A stretch of 64,000 nucleotides of DNA, from the NCBI GenBank assembly GCA_002127295.1, contig NFUV01000001.1:1550001-1614000 (forward strand). The letters are read 5' to 3'. This stretch comes from Chitinophagaceae bacterium IBVUCB2. GTDB lineage: Bacteria; Bacteroidota; Bacteroidia; Chitinophagales; Chitinophagaceae. Position numbers and translations under genes: made by a program. A model generated the notes under the pieces. The model saw nothing but the letters and a program-made list of their open reading frames with translations, ran no database searches and was not told where the DNA came from. This document shows, one piece after another, positions 52,529 to 61,524 of this stretch (the first letter of the stretch is position 1; each line of letters begins with the position of its first letter).

Positions 52529-53740
52529 TTAATTCGTCGTTACAGATTGTCCATCATACACGGTCTGGTATCCTTCGGTAATTATTAGTTCTCCGCCAGT
52601 CAATCCACTCTTAATTTCGATCAGCCCATTGTATGCTTCACCAACCGTCACTATTTTTTTCCTGGCTACCATTTTATCACCCGATTTTTCAATCACATAC
52701 ACATACTTATTCTTTTCATCGCTCTGTACCACATTTATCGGAACGGCTGTGGCCGCTTTTGCAGAATAATCCAAGATCTTCATTGTTGCAATCTGGTTAG
52801 GCTTCAGCCATGGGTCCGATGGAAGTTTTGCTTCTACCGTAAATGATCTTGTAGTTGGATTAATAGAAGCACCGACAACAGAAATAATAGATTGATAAGG
52901 AGGTTTGCCACTTTCTGCCACCACTACTTCAACCTTATCGCCTTTCTTTACTTTAGTTATGTAGTTGTCAGGAACATTCGTTACTATTTTAAGATTACCG
53001 CTATTCACAATTCGTATTCCAGCGCCTGGCATAGCAGCACTTTGTGGTGAGAAAAATTCTCCCACTTTTACATTCATCTCATCTACCACTCCACTAATTC
53101 CTGCATATACGTTTGACATATTAGCCTGCTCCTGCGCCATTCTTACCTGGGCTTGTGCTGCGTTCAATTGGCTTTGCAATGCATCCACATCTGCTTTAGC
53201 ATTGATAACTTGTATCTCTGCTCCAATATTTTGTTTCCAAAGATTTTGGTAACGTTCATACACTGTTTGTGCCTGGGCCAATCTTGCTTTCAATACGCCG
53301 GTTTGTTGCTGTGCTGCCACTACTTGCTGACGAGCCATTGCATCATCTAATTTCAATACAAGTTGCCCTTTACTTACCCTGCTACCCAATTTTACAAACA
53401 CAGCTTTAACTTGTCCGCCCGGGCCTGATGGAGCTACATAAGCCATTCCTTCAGCATCGATCTTTCCCTGTAATTCTATATAATGAGAGAAATCCTGGAT
53501 ACGCAGTGTATCTGCCGACACTAATTTTTTTACTTGTTGTGCCGCAGTTGGATCTGCTTTTACGATCTCATCTTCCAGCTTACGGATATCCGCATCCAGT
53601 GATGATTTTTCTTTTTTTAATTTTTCCAGTTTCACTTTCAGATCGCCTACGCCACCTTTTTTATCTTTTGCACCTGCACCACAGGCCACCAATGTAACGG
53701 CAATTACTACGGCGAAAGAAATTTTTACAATGTTGTTCAT
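52529..53740 (-). CDS. RND efflux periplasmic adaptor lipoprotein
   Basis: A 403-residue membrane fusion protein. The signal ends in a lipobox VTLVAC with the lipidated Cys at residue 20. A short coiled coil (about 30-62, KLEKLKKEKSSLDADIRKLED) comes before the lipoyl half (GPGGQVKAVFVKLGSRVSKGQ). A helical hairpin (about 130-200) with AQAQVRMAQEQANMS follows, then the second half (AGISGVVDEMNVKVGEF), a beta-barrel region and a C-terminal domain. It links the RND pump to TolC. It lies between tolC (39-base gap) and the pump gene (185-base gap). The N-terminal coiled coil before the lipoyl domain is an extra compared with AcrA. Confidence 0.9.
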   Translation of the reverse strand: MNNIVKISFAVVIAVTLVACGAGAKDKKGGVGDLKVKLEKLKKEKSSLDADIRKLEDEIVKADPTAAQQVKKLVSADTLRIQDFSHYIELQGKIDAEGMAYVAPSGPGGQVKAVFVKLGSRVSKGQLVLKLDDAMARQQVVAAQQQTGVLKARLAQAQTVYERYQNLWKQNIGAEIQVINAKADVDALQSQLNAAQAQVRMAQEQANMSNVYAGISGVVDEMNVKVGEFFSPQSAAMPGAGIRIVNSGNLKIVTNVPDNYITKVKKGDKVEVVVAESGKPPYQSIISVVGASINPTTRSFTVEAKLPSDPWLKPNQIATMKILDYSAKAATAVPINVVQSDEKNKYVYVIEKSGDKMVARKKIVTVGEAYNGLIEIKSGLTGGELIITEGYQTVYDGQSVTTN

Positions 53741-53779
53741 ATTATTCTGTTTAATAGTATTGTTGGTTTTGTTACTGTA

Positions 53780-55195
53780 TTATAATTTTCCGGTTGCTTT
53801 CATAAAGTCAACCTTGGCAATAATGGCATCATACAAAGCGGTGATATAATTTGTTTGTGCTGTTTTCATATCGGTCTGCGCTGTATTAATTTCCATTTGT
53901 GAGCCTGTACCTATTTCATATTTCTTTTTGGTTTGCTGGTACACTTTCTCGGCCAGCTCCATATTTTTCTTTTGATAATCCATGGTGGTAATTGCCGTGC
54001 GGTAATTGTTGCGGGCAATTTCCACTTCATTATCAATTGACAATTTTAAGGCGTCCAGCTGGTTGTCAATTTTCTTCCCTTCTAATTGCGCCTGTGCAAT
54101 TTTTGATTTAGTAATAAACCCGTTAAAAATGGGGATATTGATATTGAGGTTAATGTTAGAAACAGAAAACCAGTCTCCTCTTCCAAAGAAATTCCATTTA
54201 TCCCGCTGGGCATTTTTCGCATACAATGCATTCAGGCTTACGGTAGGTATCTGGCTTAATTTGTAGCGGCGGACATTATAATCATTTAACGTTTTCCCTA
54301 TTTGCGCATACTGATATTCCTTCCTGTCTTCGTAGGAATAAATACTTTTCTCCAGAATCCCTTCTTTTATTTGGTCTTCAGTAAGCTTATCGGTAAGTAC
54401 CAACTCATCTTTTACCGGCATTCCCATCAATACTTTTAAGCCATAGTATCCATTGGAAACAACATTCAGGACTTTCGTTTTCTCCGTTTGCAGGTTGGCA
54501 AGTTGTACAGTTACTTTATCTACATCCAGCTGTTCTCTGAAACCGTTCTCATAAATTATTTTTGTGTCTTTCAATAATTTTTCCAGCAAAGAAATATTTG
54601 CATCCAGTAATTCTATTTGTGTTTTACTAACCACTAACTGGTAATACACTTTATAGATATTGGCCTTTATCATCTCGGCAGTTACTTCCATATTCTTTCT
54701 TCTGAACTCAACAGCGGTAGGTCTTGCCAATAAACCAACAAATACCTGCCCATCAAATAAGATTTGAGAAAGACTGATGCCTGCCGTGGCACTGAACTTT
54801 GTTCCAAATTGCGCCGCAATAAATCCAAAATCGTTAGGCATTGTTATTGGGTTGCCATTACCATCCTTTACACCCTGATCAATCAATACCTGGTAAGTAG
54901 CAGGTGAAATAAAATTGGGTAATACCTGTGTGGCAACAGCCGGGTTGTAAGTAGTACCTAGTTGTGCATTAATATGCGGATAAGCATTAGAGGTAAACTC
55001 CCGGTTTTGCTCTTGTTGCAACTGCACATCTACCAGCGCATTTTTTACATTCACATTATTCTTTATTGCATAATCAACGGCTTGCTGAATGGAGAACTCA
55101 TGCCGGGTAATTTTCGCCGTATCGTTCTGTGCAAATGCAAGGGAGGGCAACATGCAAACTATCAATAACCATCTATTATTTCTTACTCTCTTCAT
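53780..55195 (-). CDS. TolC-family outer-membrane channel of the RND system
   Basis: About 471 residues from ATG 55195 (MKRVRNNRWLLIVCMLPSLAFAQ); an upstream ATG at 55222 adds nine residues and deeper overlap with tetR. It has a signal peptide ending AFAQ and two TolC repeats (FSIQQAVDYAIKNNVNVKNA; IARNNYRTAITTMDYQKKN and YEIGTGSQMEINTAQTDM). It should form the outer-membrane exit duct for the RND pump. The start overlaps the end of tetR by 20 bases, so the regulator and the pump are probably read from one mRNA. It is distinct from the TolC protein at 3585, which serves the ABC exporter. Confidence 0.88.
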   Translation of the reverse strand: MKRVRNNRWLLIVCMLPSLAFAQNDTAKITRHEFSIQQAVDYAIKNNVNVKNALVDVQLQQEQNREFTSNAYPHINAQLGTTYNPAVATQVLPNFISPATYQVLIDQGVKDGNGNPITMPNDFGFIAAQFGTKFSATAGISLSQILFDGQVFVGLLARPTAVEFRRKNMEVTAEMIKANIYKVYYQLVVSKTQIELLDANISLLEKLLKDTKIIYENGFREQLDVDKVTVQLANLQTEKTKVLNVVSNGYYGLKVLMGMPVKDELVLTDKLTEDQIKEGILEKSIYSYEDRKEYQYAQIGKTLNDYNVRRYKLSQIPTVSLNALYAKNAQRDKWNFFGRGDWFSVSNINLNINIPIFNGFITKSKIAQAQLEGKKIDNQLDALKLSIDNEVEIARNNYRTAITTMDYQKKNMELAEKVYQQTKKKYEIGTGSQMEINTAQTDMKTAQTNYITALYDAIIAKVDFMKATGKL

Positions 55196-55814
55196 ACGAA
55201 AGGTTTTTATTTCTTTGTTCATTGTATTTCTGAATCAGTTTGTGTCCTTTAATGGTAGCGAGGCCATAGGTAAAATTCTCGATCAGTATTGCCGAGGTTT
55301 TAGCCAGGTTGTATTTGCCCGGGGGAAAAACAGCTACGTTAAAAGGGATCATGATAGACTCTATCCTGTATTTTGATAGTATATCAATATTTACATCAGG
55401 GCGGTACAATTCTTCCTTTATGCCCCATTCAATATTGTTACGGATTATTTGCAGCAGGAATTTGTCTTTGTAATCTTTAAAACGTTGATAAGCCCTAAAG
55501 TGAAATTTTTCCAGGTCGTAAAGCAACATAGGATTCATATTCTTCACCTCTTCATTAACATGCTCCATGGTGAGAAAAATTTCATGAATTGCATCTTTGG
55601 CTCCTTTACGGCAGTTTAAACAATCACCTTCGGACATACTGATATGCTTATTTACAACTCCTTCAACTAACTCATCCTTATCGGCAAAGTATTGATAGAG
55701 GGTTTTTTTCGACATACCCAAACCGTTGGCAATATCATCCATCGACACAGACCGGATGCCGTACTGCATAAACAACTCTTCGGCCTTTAATAATATTCTG
55801 TCTTTTATCTCCAT
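55176..55814 (-). CDS. TetR-family repressor of the efflux operon
   Basis: A 212-residue TetR-type regulator from ATG 55814 (MEIKDRILLKAEELF); a GTG at 55832 is less likely. The N-terminal helix-turn-helix is clear: ELFMQYGIRSVSMDDIA, then GLGMSKKTLYQYFADKDELV. The C-terminal helical domain (about 60-210) would bind an inducer. It has four Cys or His clusters only by chance (GDCLNCRKG), though the CLNC pair could sense redox or metal. The gene is first in the operon with tolC, adaptor and pump. A promoter with overlapping inverted repeats lies just upstream (55811-55868), so it is probably an autorepressor that controls efflux. Confidence 0.9.
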   Translation of the reverse strand: MEIKDRILLKAEELFMQYGIRSVSMDDIANGLGMSKKTLYQYFADKDELVEGVVNKHISMSEGDCLNCRKGAKDAIHEIFLTMEHVNEEVKNMNPMLLYDLEKFHFRAYQRFKDYKDKFLLQIIRNNIEWGIKEELYRPDVNIDILSKYRIESIMIPFNVAVFPPGKYNLAKTSAILIENFTYGLATIKGHKLIQKYNEQRNKNLSYEESKK

Positions 55815-55868
55815 AGTTTCAAAATCGGACACAAAACTATGGAAACTTTTTGCGTTGCCAAAGTTTCC
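55811..55868 (-). promoter_or_regulatory. TetR operator: overlapping inverted repeats
   Basis: Two perfect inverted repeats overlap the promoter. GGAAACTTT (55841-55849) mirrors AAAGTTTCC (55860-55868), with a 10-base spacer. CCATAGTTT (55811-55819, over the start codon) mirrors AAACTATGG (55834-55842), with a 14-base spacer. All share the core AGTTTC/GAAACT. Binding would cover the -33 and -7 elements and the start of tetR, as expected for autorepression. Confidence 0.7.
55832..55862 (-). promoter_or_regulatory. Promoter of the tetR-tolC-adaptor-pump operon
   Basis: On the minus strand TTTG (55862-55859), a 19-base spacer and TAGTTTTG (55839-55832) fit the Bacteroidota consensus exactly. 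The start of transcription should be near 55826, about 12 bases before ATG 55814. Both elements are embedded in the inverted repeats of the operator. Confidence 0.75.
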
Positions 55869-56033
55869 ACCCTTTAATTTTCCCCGTTCACCGATTTTTT
55901 ACCGATTTCGTTGGGATCGTACATGTTCAAATTCATTTTCCAAACAACCGTTAATTAGGTTTTGCGCCTTGAAACGCCATCGGCTTAGCACAGCACTTGT
56001 TTTTTACATTACCTTAGCCCTGCAAACCAGCTT

Positions 56034-56663
56034 ATGAGTAAGACATTGAAGGCCAAAACAACTACTGTTAAGCAGATAATCCGCTTTTTTATACAAGGCC
56101 TTATCATATTAGCACCCATTGGCATTACCGGTTACATTCTATACTGGCTATTTGATAAAGTGGACAGCATTTTACGTCCTTACGTTAATATTCCCGGGCT
56201 GGGCTTTGTTATTATTATAATATTTGTGATCCTGGTAGGATGGGTGAGTTCTACTTTCTTAATGGGTAGTTTTCTCAGCTTTTTTGATCAATGGATGGAA
56301 AGGACACCGGGTATTAAATTTATCTACACTTCCACTAAAGATTTTTTTGAGGCATTTGCGGGTGATAAACGAAAGTTTAACAAAGCTGTTTTAGCAAATG
56401 TATTTTCTGAAGATGTGTGGATCATTGGTTTTCTTACGGACGAAGAAATGAAAAAATTTGAAATGGGTGCTGATAAAGTAGCCGTATATGTACCACAGGC
56501 ATACAATTTTGCAGGACAGCTTTACATTTTACCAAAAGATAAAGTTCGAAAGATTGAACATATTACTTCCGGTGAGGCAATGAAGTATGCTGTAACAGGC
56601 GGTGTGGTAGATTTGGATGCAGAAAGAAGTGGTGACGCTAAGATCGAGTCAAAAAAATCTTAG
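56034..56663 (+). CDS. DUF502 family membrane protein
   Basis: A 209-residue protein of the DUF502 family. Two membrane helices (about 17-40, FFIQGLIILAPIGITGYILYWLF, and 52-75, GLGFVIIIIFVILVGWVSST) are followed by a soluble domain with TPGIKFIYTSTKDFFEAFAG, GFLTDEEM and VYVPQAYNFAGQLYILP. Family members are widespread and uncharacterised. It begins a plus-strand run, divergent from tetR (219 bases between starts). The next gene starts 22 bases after its stop, so it may be co-transcribed with the phospholipase-like gene. Confidence 0.85.
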   Translation: MSKTLKAKTTTVKQIIRFFIQGLIILAPIGITGYILYWLFDKVDSILRPYVNIPGLGFVIIIIFVILVGWVSSTFLMGSFLSFFDQWMERTPGIKFIYTSTKDFFEAFAGDKRKFNKAVLANVFSEDVWIIGFLTDEEMKKFEMGADKVAVYVPQAYNFAGQLYILPKDKVRKIEHITSGEAMKYAVTGGVVDLDAERSGDAKIESKKS

Positions 56664-56685
56664 CAGTATTTAAACTTGATTCAAC

Positions 56686-57654
56686 ATGTTTAAGAAAATT
56701 TTTCTTCTTATAACAGTTTCATTTATAGCGCAGCATTCTTTCTGCTGGGGTTTTTTTGGCCACAAGAAAATCAACTACTATGCTGTATTCTTATTGCCAC
56801 CAGAAATGATGGTGTTATACAAACCACAGATTGAATTTTTATCAGAACATGCGGTTGACCCCGACAAAAGAAGATATGCTATTCCCGAAGAAGGCCCCCG
56901 GCATTATATAGATATTGACCACTATGGTGTTTATCCTTATGATTCTTTACCCAGAAAATGGAATGATGCTGTTGCCAAATATTCAGAAGACACCCTTAAC
57001 ACTTATGGTATTGTACCGTGGTGGTTGCAAACAATGCTATATCGTCTTACCGATGCATTTAAAGAAAAAAACCAGGCAAGAATTTTAAAATATTCTGCAG
57101 AGATTGGTCATTATATTGCCGACTCACATGTTCCGCTACATGCCACCAAAAATCACAATGGTCAGTTCACCGATCAAAAAGGTATTCATGGATTTTGGGA
57201 AAGCCGGGTGCCTGAATTATTAGCGGATAAAGAATGGGATTTTTTTATTGGCAAAGCTGAATACATTAAAAACCCGGCAGATTTTATCTGGCAACGGGTA
57301 TTGGAAAGCGCAGCCGCCGCCGACACAGTTTTAAAGTTTGAGAAAGAACTATCCAACAATTTCCCCGGCGATCAAAAATTCTCTTTTGAAGAAAGAAATG
57401 GGGTAACCATTCGGCAATACTCTTCTGCTTTCTCCAGGGCATACGATAAAAAATTACTGGGTATGATAGAAAGGCGAATGCGGCAATCCATTTTTGCGGT
57501 AGCATCTTTTTGGTACACTGCCTGGATAAATGCAGGGCAACCTGATCTAAGAAAACTATCCAGCAAAGAATTTTCTGCGGAAGAATTAAAAGAATTCGAA
57601 ACACTCAACAACTCCTGGAAAAATGCGCCTATAAAAGGGCGGGAACATGAATGA
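56686..57654 (+). CDS. Secreted zinc-dependent phospholipase C / S1-P1-nuclease-like protein
   Basis: A 322-residue secreted protein. The signal peptide ends HSFC, so the mature chain would begin with or near Trp (WGFFGHKKIN), as in zinc-dependent phospholipase C and S1/P1 nucleases, where an N-terminal Trp binds zinc. Candidate zinc ligands are His in FGHKK, His and Asp in PRHYIDIDHYG, IGHYIADSHVPLHAT (H-x3-D-x-H-x3-H) and GIHGFWES. All expected trinuclear-site motifs appear in order. It should hydrolyse a phosphodiester bond in lipids or nucleic acids outside the cytoplasm. Which of the two substrates is used cannot be told. Confidence 0.85.
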   Translation: MFKKIFLLITVSFIAQHSFCWGFFGHKKINYYAVFLLPPEMMVLYKPQIEFLSEHAVDPDKRRYAIPEEGPRHYIDIDHYGVYPYDSLPRKWNDAVAKYSEDTLNTYGIVPWWLQTMLYRLTDAFKEKNQARILKYSAEIGHYIADSHVPLHATKNHNGQFTDQKGIHGFWESRVPELLADKEWDFFIGKAEYIKNPADFIWQRVLESAAAADTVLKFEKELSNNFPGDQKFSFEERNGVTIRQYSSAFSRAYDKKLLGMIERRMRQSIFAVASFWYTAWINAGQPDLRKLSSKEFSAEELKEFETLNNSWKNAPIKGREHE

Positions 57655-57820
57655 TAACTCGTAAAAATATTACTCTCTCCCTAAGAGGATAAGCTTCTCT
57701 GCTAAGTAAAACTACCTTGAAATTAGCAACCGATTGTTCTTCTTTGCCCGAAGGTTCCTCATTCTATTACATAATTTGTTATTTTTAGCAATCCCTTTTT
57801 TTAAACCATGAACTGCATTT

Positions 57821-60800
57821 ATGAAAAAAATTTTCCCCCTCCTTTTATTTATTGCTATTAGTTTTTCTGTTTCCTCCCAACAATCTGTGTATGAAATAAT
57901 GGAGAGAACAGATATTTCTATTGATGAAGCTAAAAGACAAGCCGACAGGCTTTTTGAAACAATAGGTACTGGTCGTGGTACAGGTTACAAACATTTTCAA
58001 CGCTGGTATTATGAACGTAAATTCCATGTGGATGAAAATGGCTTTTTTATTTCTGCGCAGGAAGAATGGAATAAATACTTGCAGAGCCAGGCCTCATTAG
58101 AATCTATACAAACTGAAGCGGCAAACTGGACTGAACTTGGTCCTAAAACATGGGTTCGTACCAGTAGTTGGAATCCGGGTACTGGCCGATTAACTTCTGT
58201 TGCTATTCATCCTTCAAACGAATCCATAATCTATGTTAGCTCACCGGGAGGTGGTATCTGGAAAACCACCAATGCTGGTGCCACATGGGCGCCACTGGTG
58301 GATGATAATCCCACCTGGATGTCTGTATTTTCATTAGCCATCGATCCTGCCAATCAAAATATTGTGTATGCAGGAACAAGCGGTTCTAACGGTTTAATAA
58401 AATCCACGGATGCAGGTGCATCATGGTCAAATACAGGTAGCGGTCCTTCAGGTACTATTTATAAAATACTTATACACCCTACTTCTACTAATATAGTCTT
58501 TGCATGTACCAGTGCAGGGCTCTACAGATCCATTAATGGTGGCACAAGTTGGACACAGGTACGTTCAGGGCACAAAGAAGATATTGAATTCAAACCCAAC
58601 GATCTTAATATTATGTATGCTGTGGGTAATGCAGAAGTAGTAAGATCAACAGACATGGGAGTTTCCTGGACAGCTATTGGTGTTGCTGAAGGTATAACCA
58701 ATACAGGTCGTTCTATGGTTGCAGTTTCGCCGGCAAATCCAAACTATGTGTATATAGTGCAGGCAAGTGGAAATTTATTTGGAAGAATGTATAAATCTAC
58801 TGATGCCGGATTAAACTACACAACTACAGTAGTTGGCAATCCCGGCAGTGGAACTAATTTCTTTGGGTATGAAACGAATGGTACAGGAACAACCGGACAA
58901 GCGGGGTATGATATGGCATTGGATGTATCTCCCACTAATGCTGCGGAAGTATATATTGCAGGAATCATTTGCTGGAAGTCAATAAATGAGGGAAGCAATT
59001 TTACAGCCATCACTGCATGGTCGCTTCCAAACAGTATTGGTTATAATCATGCAGATGTGCATGGATTGTATTGGATAAACAGCACTATTTATTCTTTATC
59101 GGATGGTGGAATTTTTAAAAGTTTAGACGCTGGTGATAACTGGATTGATATTTCCAACGGGTTAGGCATTCGTCAATTTTATCGCTTTGACAACTCTCCT
59201 ACCAATCCAAATGTGATAACTGGAGGCGCACAGGATAACGGAAGTGCAACCCGCCAGGCCAGTGGAAACTGGGTTGACTGGTTAGGTGCTGATGGCATGG
59301 AAGGTTTAGTAAGTCCAACCAATCATTTAAATCTTTGGGGTACCAGTCAAAATGGTTCTATTTACAGGTCTACTAACGGAGGAAATAGTTATACTAATCT
59401 TACCAGGCCAGCGGCAGGTGATTGGGTAACTCCATTAGAAATTCATCCAACTAACGAAGCTATTTTATATGGCGGGTGGACAGGTGTATGGAAATCCGTT
59501 AACGGAGGTTCAAGCTGGTCAAATATATCAAGTGGTGTTATTAGTTCATTAGTAACCGACCTTGCATTAGCACCTTCAGCTCCTACTACTATTTATGCTT
59601 CAAGAGGTGCTACCTTATGGGTAACAACGGATGATGGTGCTAACTGGGTTACAAGAACAGCACCAGCAACAATAAATGATATTGCAGTTGACCCAACCAA
59701 CCCTTCAAAAATTTGGATAGCCTGTAACAGTGCTTCTAACAGAATTTTTGTTTCTACAGATGGAGGAGCAAATTTTACGAATATCTCATCTAACCTTCCG
59801 GGAATTGCTGCAAGAGCAATAGTAGTGGATGATGCAACACCCTGCAATATTTATGTAGGTATGAATATTGGTGTTTACCATCAGCAGGAAGGTGCAGGAA
59901 CATGGACAAATTATTCCGATAATCTTCCAATGGTTGCTATTAATGAATTAGATATCCAGCAATCTACAGGTGTTATAAGAGTTGCAACATATGGTCGTGG
60001 TGTTTGGGAAAGCCCAGTTGCAACTAAATTTAAATTTAATACTCCTGGGGTAGTAGTAGCCGCTTGCCCAATAGTTACTTTACAAGCATCATTACTTGCT
60101 ACTTATACACCTGGTATTACTGACAACATTATTCTTACTTCTAATGTTGCCCCTGCGGGCCCACTCGTTACGCTGACACCTTCTACTCTTACTACAACAA
60201 CCACAAGTACTGTGGTAGTTATTAGCAATGCAGCTTCATTGCCTCCCGGTACTTATACTGTAACTATAACGGGTACAGCCGGATCATATATTCAAAGAAG
60301 AGATATATCTTTTGTTATTAATGCAGGTACCGGTCCCGTCATAACTACAGCACCTGCCTCTCAAATAATTTGTGCTGGAGAAAGTTCTACCTTTAATGTG
60401 ATATCCACTGGTGTTGGCTTAACTTATCAGTGGCAGATCAGCACTCCTATCATACCATCTTTTACAGATATACCAACTGCTACCGCTTCTTCTTACACTG
60501 CAACAGGAGCAACTGCCGGTATGAATGGAAATCAATACAGAGTTGTAGTTTCAGGTGCTTGTTCACAAGCTGCTACATCATCAGCTGCTACATTAACAGT
60601 GATAAGTCCTGTAACAGTTGCAACTCAAGTAGAGACTACAAGAGAAATTTGTTCTGGCAGCAATACCAACTTTAATATTACAGGTTCAAGTTCACAGCCT
60701 ATTAATTATCAATGGCAGGTAAACACTGGAACAGGCTTTAATAATATAAGCAATGGCGGTGTTTATAGTGGCGCTACTGCGGCCACACTTACAATTACCA

Positions 60801-61432
60801 ATGCTCCGACAAGCATGAGTGGTTATACATACCGTGTACAATTGTCCAACACTACATGTACAGCGCCAACCATATCCGGTACTGGTACATTAACTGTTCG
60901 CCAATTACCAACCGTTGGTCTTACAGCTTCTTTAACCAGTTTGTTGCCTGGACAAACGAGTACACTTACTGCTACCCCAAGTGCTTCCACTGGCGGCACA
61001 TTAACAACAAGTTGGTTATACAACGGAGCAGCAGTAGCTAATACCGGTAATTCAAGACCTGTAACTGTTGAGCAAATTGGCGCATACAGGGTTACTATTC
61101 AAGAAGCATTTAGTGGAGGTACCACCTGTACCAACCAGTCTGCCGAAGTTGTTATTGCTGCTACAGTAAGCAATAAACTATTCATATTCCCAAGTCCAAA
61201 TGACGGAAACTTCACGGTGTCTTATTATAACAATGGAGGTAGCAATACATCCAGGACGATCAATATTTATGATGCCAAAGGAAATAAGGCCTTCAGCAAA
61301 ATATTCCCGATCGCCGGGCCTTACACATTAATACCAATTAACATGAGCAATGCAGCCCGTGGAATTTATTTTGTAGTAGTAGGAGATGCAAGCGGACGCA
61401 GATTAGCAGAAGGTAAAGTGCATGTGCGGTAA
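57821..61432 (+). CDS. Large secreted Asp-box beta-propeller protein with Ig-like domains and T9SS type A signal
   Basis: A 1203-residue secreted protein. After a signal peptide (MKKIFPLLLFIAISFSVSSQ) come about eleven sortilin/BNR-type Asp-box motifs between residues 140 and 660: WKTTNAGATW, IKSTDAGASW, YRSINGGTSW, VRSTDMGVSW, YKSTDAGLNY, WKSINEGSNF, FKSLDAGDNW, YRSTNGGNSY, WKSVNGGSSW, WVTTDDGANW and FVSTDGGANF. These indicate one or two beta-propellers. At least two Ig-like domains follow (ICAGESSTFNVIS with LTYQWQI; ICSGSNTNFNITG with INYQWQV). The last 80 residues are a T9SS type A domain (LFIFPSPNDGNFTVSY, INIYDAKGN, ARGIYFVVV). It is likely surface-attached, perhaps binding glycans or proteins. 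No sialidase catalytic residues are evident. Confidence 0.85.
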   Translation: MKKIFPLLLFIAISFSVSSQQSVYEIMERTDISIDEAKRQADRLFETIGTGRGTGYKHFQRWYYERKFHVDENGFFISAQEEWNKYLQSQASLESIQTEAANWTELGPKTWVRTSSWNPGTGRLTSVAIHPSNESIIYVSSPGGGIWKTTNAGATWAPLVDDNPTWMSVFSLAIDPANQNIVYAGTSGSNGLIKSTDAGASWSNTGSGPSGTIYKILIHPTSTNIVFACTSAGLYRSINGGTSWTQVRSGHKEDIEFKPNDLNIMYAVGNAEVVRSTDMGVSWTAIGVAEGITNTGRSMVAVSPANPNYVYIVQASGNLFGRMYKSTDAGLNYTTTVVGNPGSGTNFFGYETNGTGTTGQAGYDMALDVSPTNAAEVYIAGIICWKSINEGSNFTAITAWSLPNSIGYNHADVHGLYWINSTIYSLSDGGIFKSLDAGDNWIDISNGLGIRQFYRFDNSPTNPNVITGGAQDNGSATRQASGNWVDWLGADGMEGLVSPTNHLNLWGTSQNGSIYRSTNGGNSYTNLTRPAAGDWVTPLEIHPTNEAILYGGWTGVWKSVNGGSSWSNISSGVISSLVTDLALAPSAPTTIYASRGATLWVTTDDGANWVTRTAPATINDIAVDPTNPSKIWIACNSASNRIFVSTDGGANFTNISSNLPGIAARAIVVDDATPCNIYVGMNIGVYHQQEGAGTWTNYSDNLPMVAINELDIQQSTGVIRVATYGRGVWESPVATKFKFNTPGVVVAACPIVTLQASLLATYTPGITDNIILTSNVAPAGPLVTLTPSTLTTTTTSTVVVISNAASLPPGTYTVTITGTAGSYIQRRDISFVINAGTGPVITTAPASQIICAGESSTFNVISTGVGLTYQWQISTPIIPSFTDIPTATASSYTATGATAGMNGNQYRVVVSGACSQAATSSAATLTVISPVTVATQVETTREICSGSNTNFNITGSSSQPINYQWQVNTGTGFNNISNGGVYSGATAATLTITNAPTSMSGYTYRVQLSNTTCTAPTISGTGTLTVRQLPTVGLTASLTSLLPGQTSTLTATPSASTGGTLTTSWLYNGAAVANTGNSRPVTVEQIGAYRVTIQEAFSGGTTCTNQSAEVVIAATVSNKLFIFPSPNDGNFTVSYYNNGGSNTSRTINIYDAKGNKAFSKIFPIAGPYTLIPINMSNAARGIYFVVVGDASGRRLAEGKVHVR

Positions 61433-61457
61433 GAAGAAATGATATGATTTTTGATAC

Positions 61458-61490
61458 AAGTCCTGCTTTTAAAAAGGCAGGACTTTTTTT
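61458..61490 (+). terminator. Terminator after the Asp-box protein
   Basis: AAGTCCTGC (61458-61466) pairs with GCAGGACTT (61477-61485), extended by TTTT/AAAA with one bulged G, followed by a T run to 61490. It lies inside the longest open frame upstream of serC and shows that serC must start later. Confidence 0.8.
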
Positions 61491-61491
61491 A

Positions 61492-61520
61492 TTGAGAAAA
61501 AATGTCAATCAATACCTTTG
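61492..61520 (+). promoter_or_regulatory. Promoter of serC
   Basis: TTG at 61492-61494, an 18-base spacer and TACCTTTG at 61513-61520 match the Bacteroidota consensus. The start of transcription would fall at or next to the ATG at 61525, so the mRNA may be leaderless. Confidence 0.6.
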
Positions 61521-61524
61521 CGCC

